A stretch of 64,000 bases of DNA from Arctopsyche grandis (lineage: Eukaryota; Arthropoda; Insecta; Trichoptera; Hydropsychidae), in the NCBI RefSeq assembly GCF_051622035.1, contig NC_135360.1, positions 4,464,001-4,528,000 of the forward strand. The letters are read 5' to 3'. Shown piece by piece: positions 34,401 through 44,496 of this stretch (the first letter of the stretch is position 1; each line of letters opens with the position of its first letter). A program made the position numbers and the translations under genes. The notes under the pieces are model-generated. The model saw only the letters and a list, made by a program, of their open reading frames with translations. It searched no databases and was not told where the DNA came from.

Positions 34401-35555
34401 AAAAGTCGCCGAGCCCCGCCGTAGATCTGTCGTGCAAAGTGTGCAAGATAAATTTCGCCGATGTCGCTGATCTGAAAGCCCACACGGAGACGCACGTGGC
34501 CAACTTGTGCGAGTATTGCAATCGGGGCTTCGTCAATGTGCCGCTGCTGCTCGAACACATCTCCGATAGTCACAATTGCTTGGACGCTCGGTACTGCTGC
34601 GTTCGATGCAGCGATAACTTTTCAACTAAGAAGGTACTCTTCATTGAAATCATCTCTTCGTGCGCATCTATCTCCGCCGATTCTATTTCAGTGTTGTCAT
34701 CTTTCAGGCGCTGTCGGAACACCAACGGTTGAGCTCGCACGGTCAGCTGTTCTGCGCTCACTGTGATCCGAGTCGGTTGAATTTCGCCGACGTTCGCACG
34801 CTGTGTGAACACATAGCGACGGCGCATAACTTCAACGGAGAAAAGGATAACATTGACATTGTTGAACATTCCTATTTACCCGATCAAATGGTGAAGGGCG
34901 AAATTGGAGACGTTAAGGTTAGTAGATTGGTTTTAATTGGTTGGACTTTGATTGGAAAAATCATACATTGTATGATTTGAAGTAGTTCTGAGGTGCCATT
35001 AGGCTAATTTTGCTCTGTAATGTCACTGTGGCTAATATGTTAAACATAAAATAATCCGGGGTCTCTATTGTTGAACCCAAGAATCCACTTTGACAGTGGA
35101 CACTCACTCTCATGTTCCCACGTTACAATATTTGATGTATTATCTTTTTTTTTTTCCAGAATCTTCTTACCAAGCAATCGTTTGGTGTGAACGATCAAAA
35201 TGGAAAATTCGTGATCATATGCTCGCCGAACAGCTCACGGATGGAGAACTTCTTCAATGACAAGACTCTGATGAAAGATGCGGAGGACAGTTTGCATCAC
35301 ATTGAGATGGACTGCGATGGTGGTTTCAGCAAAGGCACGGCGATCACGTCCAACGCAGCCGACACCGACAACGATGTCAACTATCGGAACGTCGACTTCA
35401 AACCAGTCATAGGTGATTGTTCAGATTCATAAGTGCCATCTTTGATTAAAGGATGACCACAATCTTAACAGTTGATTATTTTCAGTCGAATCTCACCTAT
35501 TGGCTGATTACGAGAGTAAAATGGGGGAGAGTGCTAGTGTCGTTGACGATTCCAA
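28431..35555 (+). CDS. ZAD-C2H2 zinc-finger protein (at least six exons, 3' end open)
   Basis: A probable DNA-binding nuclear regulator of the insect ZAD family. Exons: 28431-28544, 31957-32598, 34250-34633, 34708-34917, 35160-35412 and 35486-35555; all phases agree. Exon 1 (MMLPSWCDGLCRICLKLGAQ) carries the first ZAD cysteine pair; exon 2 begins LQDDDELPDKLCNACLLHVN with the second pair and YKFINKY helix, completing the ZAD zinc-binding dimerisation fold across a 3.4-kb intron. A lysine-rich linker follows. Eight C2H2-type fingers are seen: CQTCRKQF, CSLCNINF, CRICDKEF, CPNCRKTF, CKVCKINF, CEYCNRGF, CVRCSDNF and CAHCDPSR. The third is split by the 1.65-kb intron and the seventh by a 74-bp intron; the fourth ends HQKTC, so it is C2HC. 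Exon 5 is acidic. A donor GTATGA at 35556 suggests further exons, not identified; without splicing there the frame ends at YEPF. Introns 1 and 2 are full of transposon remnants. Confidence 0.88.
28837..29296 (-). mobile_element. hAT element remnant with C-terminal dimerisation region
   Basis: A 460-bp element with ends TAGGGTTGCCAGATGATAAT and, reverse-complemented, TAGGGTTGCCAGATGGTATC. On the minus strand 29085-29260 reads HNANVERVFSLINTQWSKER, the hallmark of the hAT dimerisation region (usual form SNAxVERxFS). The rest of the transposase is deleted. The flanking octamers AGCTTGAA and AGCTCGGG agree only in the first four bases, so the target duplication has decayed or the borders are slightly off. 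In intron 1 of the zinc-finger gene. Confidence 0.75.
29690..29945 (+). pseudogene. Merlin / ISXO2-like transposase fragment
   Basis: The frame around 29815-29915 reads KWIQLFPDEILRHILPGSHI then ISDGWAAN. The phrase LPGSxIISDxWxAY is typical of Merlin (IS1016/ISXO2-like) transposases, the Asp being the second catalytic residue. The upstream and downstream catalytic parts are missing and the reading frame drifts into repeats. Upstream (29467-29700) is GC-rich sequence that probably belongs to the same element. Confidence 0.55.
29990..30408 (+). mobile_element. Helitron-like 3' part with GGGCGAAGCCC hairpin array
   Basis: Ends GAGCGAAGCCGGGTAATACA then GCTAG before T, as in the two Helitrons near 14 kb. 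The interior (30090-30275) has at least four units built on GGGCGAAGCCCTA(A/G)A(A/C)GGCA joined by GGGGGCG(C/T)GGAGG phrases. Each unit forms a GGGC-GAA-GCCC microhairpin. A CCCCCCGCGGGGG palindrome lies near 30048. Confidence 0.6.
30960..31700 (+). pseudogene. Jockey-type LINE fragment, reverse transcriptase C-terminal part
   Basis: With stops ignored, the plus strand reads VESMVDLGYHF, FHNHIKTVAEVSFRRL, then LIFNSLVRSKLEYYVIVWNP and EIVQKAFLRFLYMKEYGYYP. The DLG, SLVRSxLEY, WxP and QxxFLRF order is the end of the reverse transcriptase and the region after it in jockey-clade LINEs. Further pieces (RFVLQLLRGNTSCPSVLEQL) continue past in-frame stops up to about 31660. Dead copy in intron 1 of the zinc-finger gene. 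Confidence 0.7.
32909..33737. repeat. Single piggyBac-like end and spacer, intron 2 of zinc-finger gene
   Basis: TTAACCCTTTGAATGCTGAT begins at 32909 and resembles the ends of the piggyBac-type MITEs nearby; a matching right end was not found. Otherwise no gene. The phrase GATCACTGATCACG-like near 33580 recurs near 36235. Confidence 0.35.
33739..34045. mobile_element. piggyBac-type MITE, 307 bp
   Basis: Flanked by TTAA at 33735-33738 and 34046-34049. The ends CCTTTCCACCG and, reverse-complemented, CCCTTTGCCCG are short inverted repeats. No coding capacity. A SINE begins immediately to the right. Confidence 0.6.
34050..34135 (-). repeat. tRNA-derived SINE, family S2 copy 2
   Basis: The reverse complement reads AGAGCTATTGCATACCAATA then GAGGTCGTGGGTTCAAGTCC, matching 11838-11945 including the B box. 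In intron 2 of the zinc-finger gene, abutting the TTAA of the piggyBac MITE. Confidence 0.65.
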
Positions 35556-36423
35556 GTATGAACCCTTTTAATTTATTTGTACGATTCTGTGTTTCCTGAC
35601 GGAGCGTGTTGAAGGCTTTGGCCGCATCGAGCTGATGAGTAATATCGCCTGTGGCGCTTTTGCGAATCCGTCTCGTTCACCGGTGGCGCTCGAAGTACCT
35701 GATGATCATCACACTACGCTTTTCTGCCAGCCGGTAAGCTCTACCGGCATATCAAACTCCAACGAAACATACTACGAATACCTGTAAAAATGTATGAAAC
35801 ACCCATATTAATGGGAACCCTGTGTGCCACGATGGTACTTTCGTTCACTTCTAATCGATAGAGGTGTATTTATTTTTAAGAAAATTATCTATTTGCCTTA
35901 AACCATTATGGCGATTGTATGTATGTGTACTAGAGACTGTATTTACATATGTTGACTGACTGATTGGTGACTGAGGGCAATGCAGTTTGGATGCTTGTTT
36001 GAAACTGCACTTGCCGTGTTATCATCAACAAGGCAAGCTGAACTTTCAGGCGGTGGTGTAGCTAGAAATTTTGGGCCCTGATGCAAAAATTACGTAGGGG
36101 CCCTTGATATTTGTTTTTAAACACGAAATGAAATAAGTTTATGTACATATTTGACATAGTAATTATTCATATAATAGAGAAAATAATTTAGAAATCAGCT
36201 CACCGATTATAAATTTTTACTCGAACTCAGAATTGATCACTGATCACGTTTTAAACACGACATAAACTTCCGAATATCACTTTCTAAACAACTGTATTTT
36301 GTGAAAAGTAATGGCGAAAATTTTCTTATTATCATGTTTTCAGTGAAATCGTTTGTCAGTAATGAAATTACAAAAATAAGCAAAAAAATTTCGCTCACAT
36401 TGAAGTTTGTGGGTTGTTGATTT
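35556..36423. other. Spacer or intron 3' of last recognised zinc-finger exon
   Basis: Contains a GC-richer block (35590-35790) with no recognisable product and, near 36055, the hAT-end-like GGTGTAGCTAGAAATTTTGG then GCCCTGATGC. No further zinc-finger exon was found. Confidence 0.35.
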
Positions 36424-37031
36424 TCATCCCTTGTGTCGTATAATCATCATACTTAATTGGTCTTTTTTGGTGATATCTTGGGTCGTATCCAACAATTCTA
36501 TCGACTCGTTCTGTATTGTTGGACTAAGATAATTTACTGATCTGGATGGCATATCTATTACTTGCTTCATAACATCATCGAAATTCGCAATCAATTGAAC
36601 TGGGCATAAAAAATTTCCATTGTAATCATCCAAAAGTTTTTCTCTGTGACCTCGAAATCCCAATGAATTTTTGACTAACATTATGCGAAACAGTCGCTCC
36701 AAAACTAAGCTTCATATCATATTTGTTCTTCATTTTTACAATCAATGGTCAATTTTTTATAGCATTGGCAGGTGAAGATATGAGATGATTTTCAAGAGTT
36801 TTATCGCCTCGTCGAATCCTCAATTTTAAAATTTCCTTCGTTGGTTATACTCTTATTGTGTGTATCTTTAATCAAAACTCCATCATCTCTATGACCTCTG
36901 AAAGCGATATTTTGTTTTCCGAGTGTTATAATTAAGCGTAGGAATCCTAGCGCGCTGTTGAACAAAAGAAGGGACAAAACGACAAAAAAATGGATGGGGA
37001 CCGAACTAGGCAACTGCTTAATATTATTCAC
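36424..37031 (-). pseudogene. hAT transposase fragments (DUF4371 / ZMYM1-like)
   Basis: Two minus-strand pieces. 36801-37031 contains LIITLGKQNIAFRGHRDDGV and SITNEGNF. 36424-36702 contains MLVKNSLGFRGHREKLLDDY, NGNFL and VNYLSPTIQNESIELL. The pattern FRGHR(D/E)xx...N.GNF...YLSPxIQNExIE is that of the DUF4371 domain of one hAT branch. They overlap in family position, so they come from two different elements or a duplication. The FGKQNIAFRGHRDDG piece recurs at 55385-55465. Confidence 0.7.
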
Positions 37032-37489
37032 AGGATTATTATAATTTATAAAATTCTTCTATTACTTACTCTCATTTCTAGCCTCTCCCGCACAACAACT
37101 TCATATGTTTATTTGACACGTGTTTTTAACCATTTGATCCCGGTCAGTTAATATTATATTTATTTATCATGGTATCAATATATGATATTTTAGATATATG
37201 AACTAGATAAATTAATTAATATATTTTGATATTTCTACATATGAATACAATATACATATATACATACAAAAACTTATCTATTTATCATACAAATTAGGCA
37301 AAGTTAAGATCATAGACTTCCGCATCACCCAGGAGGTACTATGAATAATGCTTTACCTTTTTTGTGGAAGGTTCCCCAAGAGGACTATAACCATCAATAC
37401 TACATATAGCATGCACAATATTTATTCTAAAATTAATAATTATGAAACTCATCAAATATGAATAAAATATTAGGATATATTAATTAGCT

Positions 37490-39008
37490 ATGTATTATTT
37501 GGATATAGCAAATAATTCATCACTTAAAATTAATTCCTGTAAATCATCCGTAGAATTGACTTCTTCAGAAACCGAATTTCCAAAGAGTCTATTCATAAAA
37601 TGTGTAGCTAAATTTAACGCTTGTTTCGTAGGAACAGTATTGGATTATTTGAGCGATTTGAATAGATTGATTAAATTCGAGTCCGTTCTATCGTTTGGCC
37701 GTTTCTCCACATTTTCAAGTAATTCAACTGCTATTTGACTTTTAATTTCCTTAATTTTTTTCTTCATATAATTAAGTGTGTGGTCAGCTGAATGGATGGT
37801 TGTGTCATTTCGGCTTATTATGTTGACTGCCAATTCGGCAGGTTTGATCACATTCATAAAATCTACAAGTACTTCAAAATCTACCACATCCAACATGTAC
37901 GATAGCTTCAGGAGCTGTATGTGTGTGTGTAAATGCTGGGTGACCAGTGGCTGTGTATGTGTGTCGTCTTCTCTGTGTGTGTTCAGCTCGCTCTGGAGCA
38001 CGTGCTGGAACAGGGCGGGGTGGGGAATTAGAAACGTCAGCTCGGGTTTATCCTCGTTTATTAAGGAATAGATGGCGAGCCGGGGAGTTTGCCGGCGCCT
38101 GTGCCCCTTTATGGCGGGGGCTGTGGATGAGTACGCTGGCTGGTCAGGCAAGGTAGACCAGCCACGCCAGTACCGTCTCGGCCAGCGGATGGCGGGCGTC
38201 TGTTTTGACAGATGAGCGCGCCTCGTAAACATGAGTGCGCGCCCGTAAGAGCCCAAAACACGGCCATGTAACACTGACACAACATTTGTAAACAGTTTAA
38301 TTCTATCAATGCCTGTTGTATGAATTTTCGATGCTTTATCAAAACACTAATCATTTTTGCTAATGAGTTCCAACGAGTTTTGCAATCTAAAATCAGGTCG
38401 TTTGGTGTGACCAAGCTCTGCCTTTATTTTGTCTTGTAAGATTCCATTTCTAATGGAAGAAGATTTAAAAAAACTTCACCACCTTTCGAACACTCTCGAT
38501 AATCTGATCAATTATATTTACTTCCACAAAATTGTCTTCATCGGTTCTGAATATTTCAACATTCAAATCATTAAAGAGATCTCCATTCACATGGGCTGCC
38601 CCTAATAATATCTCTCAGCGCCTATGCCAGGATTCCACAATGTTTTGGGTCCGCGGTGTACTGTGGACCGTTGAGTATACACTGACCACATTTGTGGTGG
38701 AAATCTTGGGCGAGTTCTTATGGTAGTTTGCCAAAACTTCTAGCTCCTTTCCGTGCACGTAATATTCGTCCAAATATTTTACCACTGCATGGGCCTCTGA
38801 GGGCATGGTGTCTTTGATGGCGTCGAAAGCTTCGGGTATGCTCTGCCACGGTACAAACGCCAAAGGGGTCAGCTGCCTCAATATATGCGAGAATTCCGTG
38901 TCTTCTTTTGCAGTTTGAATTGAATTTATGTGAAGGTGGGTGCTATGGCACCCCCCTTGGATCCGTATGATTGATAATACATTATTTCTAGTGGCATTTA
39001 AAATCACT
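37490..39008 (-). mobile_element. MULE/hAT chimeric repeat, copy A (split by solo LTR)
   Basis: Read on the minus strand, the right end (39008 to about 38615) encodes a MULE transposase C-terminal piece: LRQLTPLAFVPWQSIPEAFD then YLDEYYVHGKELEVLANYH and PRTQNIVESWHRR. It is followed leftwards by a hAT piece: NGDLFNDLNVEIFRTDEDNF, then NDLILDCKTRWNSLAKMISV, LIKHRKFIQQALIELN, and KKIKEIKSQIAVELLENVEK. Copies B (39540-40395) and C (55640-56850) have the same junction, so the fusion of the two families predates their spread. A 384-bp LTR interrupts this copy at 37896. No intact frame. Confidence 0.75.
37896..38279 (-). mobile_element. Solo LTR, family L2, with CAACA target duplication
   Basis: A 384-bp insertion flanked by CAACA at 37891-37895 and 38280-38284; copies B and C of the host repeat show the uninterrupted site with a single CAACA. 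Plus-strand ends are TGTACGATAGC and CACTGACA (TG..CA). Transcription is probably on the minus strand, where CATAAAGGGG (38104-38113) and AATAAA (38057-38062) lie in order. Related copies are at 15018-16342 and 52711-53012. A 5-bp duplication fits gypsy or BEL/Pao. Confidence 0.85.
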
Positions 39009-39411
39009 TCTTAAATGCGCTAATCTCCAAATGGGAGACGATGAGTTGTAGTCATAAAGGTATTCATGGAACAAAATCCTCTTTCCCATTCAGAGGTATG
39101 GAATGGATGATTCTTGAGAATTCAACTAACTTCATTTTTTAAATGATCTGAAGTAGTAGGCCCCTGCACCCAATTGTTGCAACACTTTTTGCATGTGGCA
39201 GCATTTGGGGTCAAACGAACAGGTCAAATGTCGTATTGTACGAATATTTCCAGTTTTTGATCGATTTGTTTTAATTTTAGAAGATTTGATATGTTTTTTA
39301 CAATTTGTACTGTACAATCAATGGGAATTGATTGTGTATCTAATAGGTCTGTTTCACAAATGGATGTAGTCCGTAGGACTATTACGACATATAAATTGTG
39401 GAGGAATCAGT

Positions 39412-39490
39412 GATGCGCGGCAACCACAAGCTGCGAGAGCCAACCACGATCGCAGCTTGTGGCGTGTGTCGAATGTCGCTTGGTTGAATG
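39412..39490. repeat. Short GC-rich repeat, copy 1
   Basis: GATGCGCGGCAACCACAAGC then TGCGAGAGCCAACCACGATC, GCAGCTTGTGGCGTGTGTCG matches 56858-56936 with few changes. CACAAGCTGCGA and TCGCAGCTTGTG inside it are inverted, so the unit folds on itself. Confidence 0.65.
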
Positions 39491-39539
39491 CTTAAATGCA
39501 CTAATCCTGTGCATCTGATGACGACTCGATAAATGAACT

Positions 39540-40395
39540 CGTACCAGGAGAGCTTATAGCGGGCGTTATCAATTAAAATTATTTCCTGTAAATCATCCGT
39601 AGAATTGACTTCTTCAGAAACCGGATTTCCAAAGAGTCTATTCATAAAATGTGTAGCTAAATTTAACGCTTGTTTCGTAGGAACAGTATTGGATTCTTTG
39701 AGCGATTTGAATAGATTGATTAAATTCGAGTCCGTTCTATCGTTTGGCCGTTTCTCCACATTTTCAAGTAATTCAACTGCTATTTGACTTTTAATTTCCT
39801 TAATTTTTTTCTTCATATAATTAAGTGTGTGTTCAGCTGAATGGATGGTTGTGTCATTTCGGCTTATTATGTTGACTGCCAATTCGGCAGGTTTGATCAC
39901 ATTCATAAAATCTTCAAGTACTTCAAAATCTACCACATCCAACATTTGTAAACAGTTTAATTCTATCAATGCCTGTTGTATGAATTTTCGATGCTTTATA
40001 AAAACACTAATCATTTTGCTAATGAGTTCCAACGAGTTTTGCAATCTAAAATCAGGTCGTTTGGTGTGACCAAGCTCTGCCTTTATTTTGTCTTGTAAGA
40101 TTCCATTTCTAATGGAAGAAGATTTAAAAAAAACTTCACCACCTTTCGAACACTCGATAATCTGATCAATTTTATTTACTTCCACAAAATTGTCTTCATC
40201 GGTTCTGAATATTTCAACATTCAAATCATTAAAGAGATCTCCATTCACATGGGCTGCCCCTAATAATATCTCTCAGCGCCTATGCCAGGATTCCACAATG
40301 TTTTGGGTCCGCGGTCTACTGTGGACCGTTGAGTATACACTGACCACATTTGTGGTGGAAATCTTGGGCGAGTTCTTATGGTAGTTTGCCAAAAC
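39540..40395 (-). mobile_element. MULE/hAT chimeric repeat, copy B (truncated)
   Basis: The longest open part (minus strand, 39382-40248, 288 residues) covers the hAT piece from NGDLFNDLNVEIF through PDFRLQNSLELISKMISVFI to NDRTDSNLINLFKSLK. The MULE piece stops at 40395 (KTSTTNVVSVYSTVHS-like region only). The empty target site of the L2 LTR is seen near 39942-39952. Noncoding today except by chance. Confidence 0.7.
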
Positions 40396-40589
40396 TTCTA
40401 GATTTTCTTTTCTAAAAATCAAAAAAAAAAATTCCGCGCCTCCCTACCTTTTATTTTTTAATATATATAATAATATAGACACGTTTTAAATAATAAACCT
40501 TTATTTAAAAAAAAAATACTGAACACTACAATAGACAGAATAATAAAAAGGTTTTGCTATAACATAAATTTATACGAACACGTATATTA

Positions 40590-41279
40590 TGTTACGGGGA
40601 CGAGAAGGAGATGGTGTACAAATATTATAGTCACAGTTTTTTTTATAAGATCTTCTTTAATAGTAGTAATTACACATGAGATTAATAACAAGTTTGTATT
40701 ACACGTTACTAGTTAGTAGTTACTAGTTAAGTCGTCTAATCGCGAGTCACTAGTTAGACGGTTCAATTGTAAGTCAGTGATTAGTAAGAGTCGGTTCGAC
40801 CACAAGTGATATTCCATATGTTTTACATCAGTATATATTTAATAGACGTAACAATTTGGACCAATCATAGTTCGTGGGAAAATAATATTTTTAGTGTTTG
40901 CATATGTATCCCTTGAGGGTAGACTTCTCGAATTTCGTCGTGCGGATTAAGAGGGGTTTTGGTATTTGAGGGAAACACAATTTGTCACGCTGGTGGCGTG
41001 AGAATAAGAAACAAAGTTATTTAAAAACGATACTTTTAGTGTTAACATATGTGTTTTGAATGTGTCGAGAAATGGTTGAGCAGATACACAGAATTCGTCA
41101 CGCAGGTAGCATTGAGTCGTGAGAAAAATGCAACTAAAACAATAAAGATTTTGGAAGTCTCATAAATAACATTAAAGGAAAATATCATTCAAATGTACGT
41201 TCAAAGAATCAAGATAACAAGCGGGAATAAAGAGTAATATAAGTACATACATAAGTTGTAAGATATTCACAACATAACA
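40590..41279. mobile_element. Solo LTR, family L3, with ATTA duplication
   Basis: 690 bp, flanked by ATTA at 40586-40589 and 41280-41283. Ends TGTTACGGGGACG and CACAACATAACA form a short inverted TGTTA...TAACA. It is almost identical to 54539-55246. A 4-bp duplication and TG..CA ends fit a Ty3/gypsy-group LTR. No internal region remains at either site. Confidence 0.88.
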
Positions 41280-41297
41280 ATTATATATATACACGTA

Positions 41298-42948
41298 CAG
41301 TCCCATGACAGCGAATTACTAACACCATGCGGATTTTGCAAATTCTATGTTTAGAGCTATATATTGAAGAGTAGGTTCGTAAAATTAAAACAAAGATGTG
41401 TTTATAATGATTATACATAGTTTATTTACAATATTAATACAACATATATATATATTATTAATATTTTGTATGTCCACCCTTATTTCGGAGACACGATGCT
41501 ATTCTTTTGGGCATACTCTCGATACAAGACGCAATGGTTGACTTTATCTCAGGATCTCCCTGCCACACAGAAATTATGTTTTGTTTCAGGATATTTTTAC
41601 TAGTACATGGGAGCTTATTTACTTTCATTTTAAGGGTATGCCAGACATTTTCTATAGGATTTAGATCGGGAGAATTACCGGGCCAGGAAAGGAGAGGTAT
41701 TTTGTGATCCGACATGAATTTTTTCACAATTTTTGCTGTATGGCAAGGGGCATTGTCTTGTATGAAGTACAGACGAACCCCATTGTCAATTTTGTTTTGT
41801 ATCGAGGGTAATAGAGTGTCTCGCAATACCGTTATATATTGCGAAGCATTCATCATCCCTTCTACAAAATACAATGGGCCCGGACCTTCCCCACTAATTG
41901 AGCCCCAAATCATGAGTGACGGCGGGTGTTTCACTGTTTTTATGACGCAGGACTCATTATACCGTTCTCCATCTCGTCTGCGTACATATTGGTGAGTCGG
42001 TGTCATCAATTGAATTGACGATTCGTCAGAGAAGTGAACCTTAAAAATGTTGAAAACATCGATTAATTCGATTAATTCAAAAAAATTAAACAAATAATTT
42101 AATTTCAATTAAATTACCCTTTTCCAATCGTCGAGGGTGAAGTGGCGATGCTGATTAGCCCAATTGAACCTGGCTTTTTTCATCTTTGGTGTTAAAAACG
42201 GTTTTTTAGCTGGTCGTCTGCTTTTCAGTCCTGCCTCAGCGAGACGGCGTTGAATTGTCCGAGTCGATATTTCGGTTCCGCTCTCCCGTAAATTCTTCTG
42301 GATGTTTTTATTTGTGGCAAACCGATCCTTCTCAACAATATTTAATATATATCGATCGACTCGAGGACCGTATTTTCGAGTGCCACAACAATTCTTACGC
42401 TTGGTGACCGTAGGATTTTCACCTCTTTTTAGTTGGGTGCTAATTTTATGCACACTGAAAACGCTAACCCCCTGATCTTTAGCAATATATCGTATAGAAT
42501 ACTTCCCAGTATTTAATAATGTGGAAATATTGGCGATTTTCTCCATAGATAAATCTTTATTTCTTCCCATCTAAAAAGGAAAGGGGTTTTTTTCACAAGC
42601 AATTTAAACAAATAATTAAGTCACATTTAAAAAATTTAAACACTTTAACTTACTTCAATGATATCGATAATATACAGGAAAGCAAAAATCTCTTCAAAAC
42701 TAACTTTTCTCCCAGTGAAAGCACACGTCTACACCAAACGAATTTCAAAGCCAAACTGTGTATTTGCACTTGTTCGGTTTTTAAACTATTTGTATAAACA
42801 ATACTCATCCTATCCTTCTCTAAATACATAGAATAGGATACAATGAATGGTCTACAAAAAAAACCAACCCAAAATGTTACTTAAGACGGAGCAGGTACAC
42901 AAAATAGGGTAAATACGCGGGTGTTAGTAATTCGTTGTCATACGACTG
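41298..42948 (-). mobile_element. Tc1-family transposon, structurally complete, intron-containing transposase
   Basis: A 1651-bp element flanked by TA (41296-41297 and 42949-42950), with ~29-bp inverted ends: CAGTCCCATGACAGCGAATT left and, reverse-complemented, CAGTCGTATGACAACGAATT right. Transposase exon 1 runs 42570-42118: MGRNKDLSMEKIANISTLLN, paired helix-turn-helix, then KKARFNWANQHRHFTLDDWK R. A 78-bp intron (42117-42040, GTAATT...TTTTAAG) follows, then exon 2 (42039-41458) starting VHFSDESSIQLMTPTHQYVR. Joined length is 344 residues, normal for Tc1. Catalytic residues are all present: D in SDESS, D in QDNAPCHTA and E in SPDLNPIENVW, with 34 residues between the last two (DD34E). No stop or frameshift apart from the intron. 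It may be active or recently so. Confidence 0.88.
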
Positions 42949-43126
42949 TATATAAAAAAACAGTTAAAAGAGTCAAAGAAAAAGCACGTAAAATAAAAGA
43001 AAACTAAAAAAATCATACACATGAATAAAAAATAAAATAAAATATTACATATAACAAAGAAAATTAAAAATGTCAAGGGTACATAAAACAATAAAAAATC
43101 AATACACAAGGCAAAAAGGAAGAAAA

Positions 43127-44490
43127 CTAATATTTATTTTTTAAATGGTAATCTTTAAAACACTTCCCCATGTGGAGTGGCACTTTACAGGTCTCACACA
43201 TATAACTTTTCTCTTTCCGTAATTTAAGTTTTGAACACACGCGACACCTTCTTCTCAAAATTTTACCACCTTCACGCATATGAACAGGTTGATGTTCGAT
43301 TGTTTTTGAAAGTCTATGGGCTGGATCAAAATGAGCAGCAACATGTGTTGATGTTGACGGCTCATTTATATTTAAATCTACTATTTTAGGTTCAATCCAC
43401 GATTTTGCAAGTTCAACCATATAGTCGTGGAATTTTAGTTTTTTTTATTAGGGTTCAGATTTTGATAAACCTTATATGAGTTTAATATAGCACAGTGTAA
43501 TAAATAGAATGTCACTTTTTATGTCCACTTCATTGTTTTACGGAAAATGGGGTAATACGAAAGGTACTGATCAGCTAAATGTACTCCACTCATATACATG
43601 TTGTAGTCTATAATACTCTTTGGTTTTATTATAGGAGTATTTGTCCAATAACTGATTTTCCCGGTCTCGGTCAGTGACGAATTATGTATTGTGGAAATCA
43701 TCTTTATTTCCTTTTTTTTTTTTTATAATTCTTCCATTTCTCAAGTAAAATTTCTGCTTTTCGTTGAAACGCAACTTTCTATTTCGAGTCGAACATTTTT
43801 TAGGTATTCTGTGAGTCCTCGATTGGCTCGCAATGTCCCACACATTCTAATTTTTTCTGCTATCAAATTCGTAGCGAGTTGTATAAAAATTATAAAAAAT
43901 TATCGGTGTACAAATGGTGCCACTTGTTGGCAAAAGGCGTCATCAAATTCATTACCGTTGTCTGTATGTCACTGCCTCTGCCACAATACCCTGTCTTTGC
44001 CTCGCAGACCATTCTATTCAAAATACCGTATTTAATGATCCTCGCTGGATTGTAGACCTGGTATTTGAACCTTCCCCTCCAAGGTATCATTCCTTCATCC
44101 AGTGATAGATTTTTGGAAGGCTCATAGATCGACCGAAATTTTTCGAGGAAGTAGTCGATGATTTTTTTGGACTTTAAATAGCTTTGGTGCGTCGCCTGGC
44201 ATATTACTGTTATCCGAGAAATGCAGAAAGGTCAATATTTGCATAAATCTATCTCTTGCCAAAGTTTTCCTGAATATTGGCGTTTCAATGTATGGGTTGG
44301 TGGACCAATAACTTGAAATAGAGTTCTTTCTAACAAGGCCCATAATTATAATCAACGCCAGCATCTTCTTAATTTCTTCTACTGTTACGTCGATCCATTT
44401 TTTTCCATGCTCCGGAATTTTATATTTATATTCATTCGTTGCATGATACCTATTTGTTTCGATGATACCTACCGTCCTTTATAAAGGACA
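43127..44490 (-). pseudogene. piggyBac transposase remnant 1 (middle and C-terminus)
   Basis: Minus-strand pieces in order: KKWIDVTVEEIKKMLALIII and YWSTNPYIETPIFRKTLARD; then LSLDEGMIPWRGRFKYQVYN (first catalytic Asp in LDEG) and YTDNFL (second Asp); then IIDYNMYMSGVHLADQYLSY (third Asp in IDYN) and the C-terminal cysteine-rich ring CRVCSKLKLRKEKSYMCETC with CKVPLHMGKCFKDYH. Frameshifts separate them. The N-terminus is cut off at 44490, next to the left end of a Tc1 copy. Related to remnant 2 but not the same copy, as their middle parts overlap. Confidence 0.8.
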
Positions 44491-44496
44491 GTTGTA

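Noticed and set aside
35590..35800. A seventh zinc-finger exon
   Set aside because: The GC-rich block has no CxxC...HxxxH pattern in any frame.
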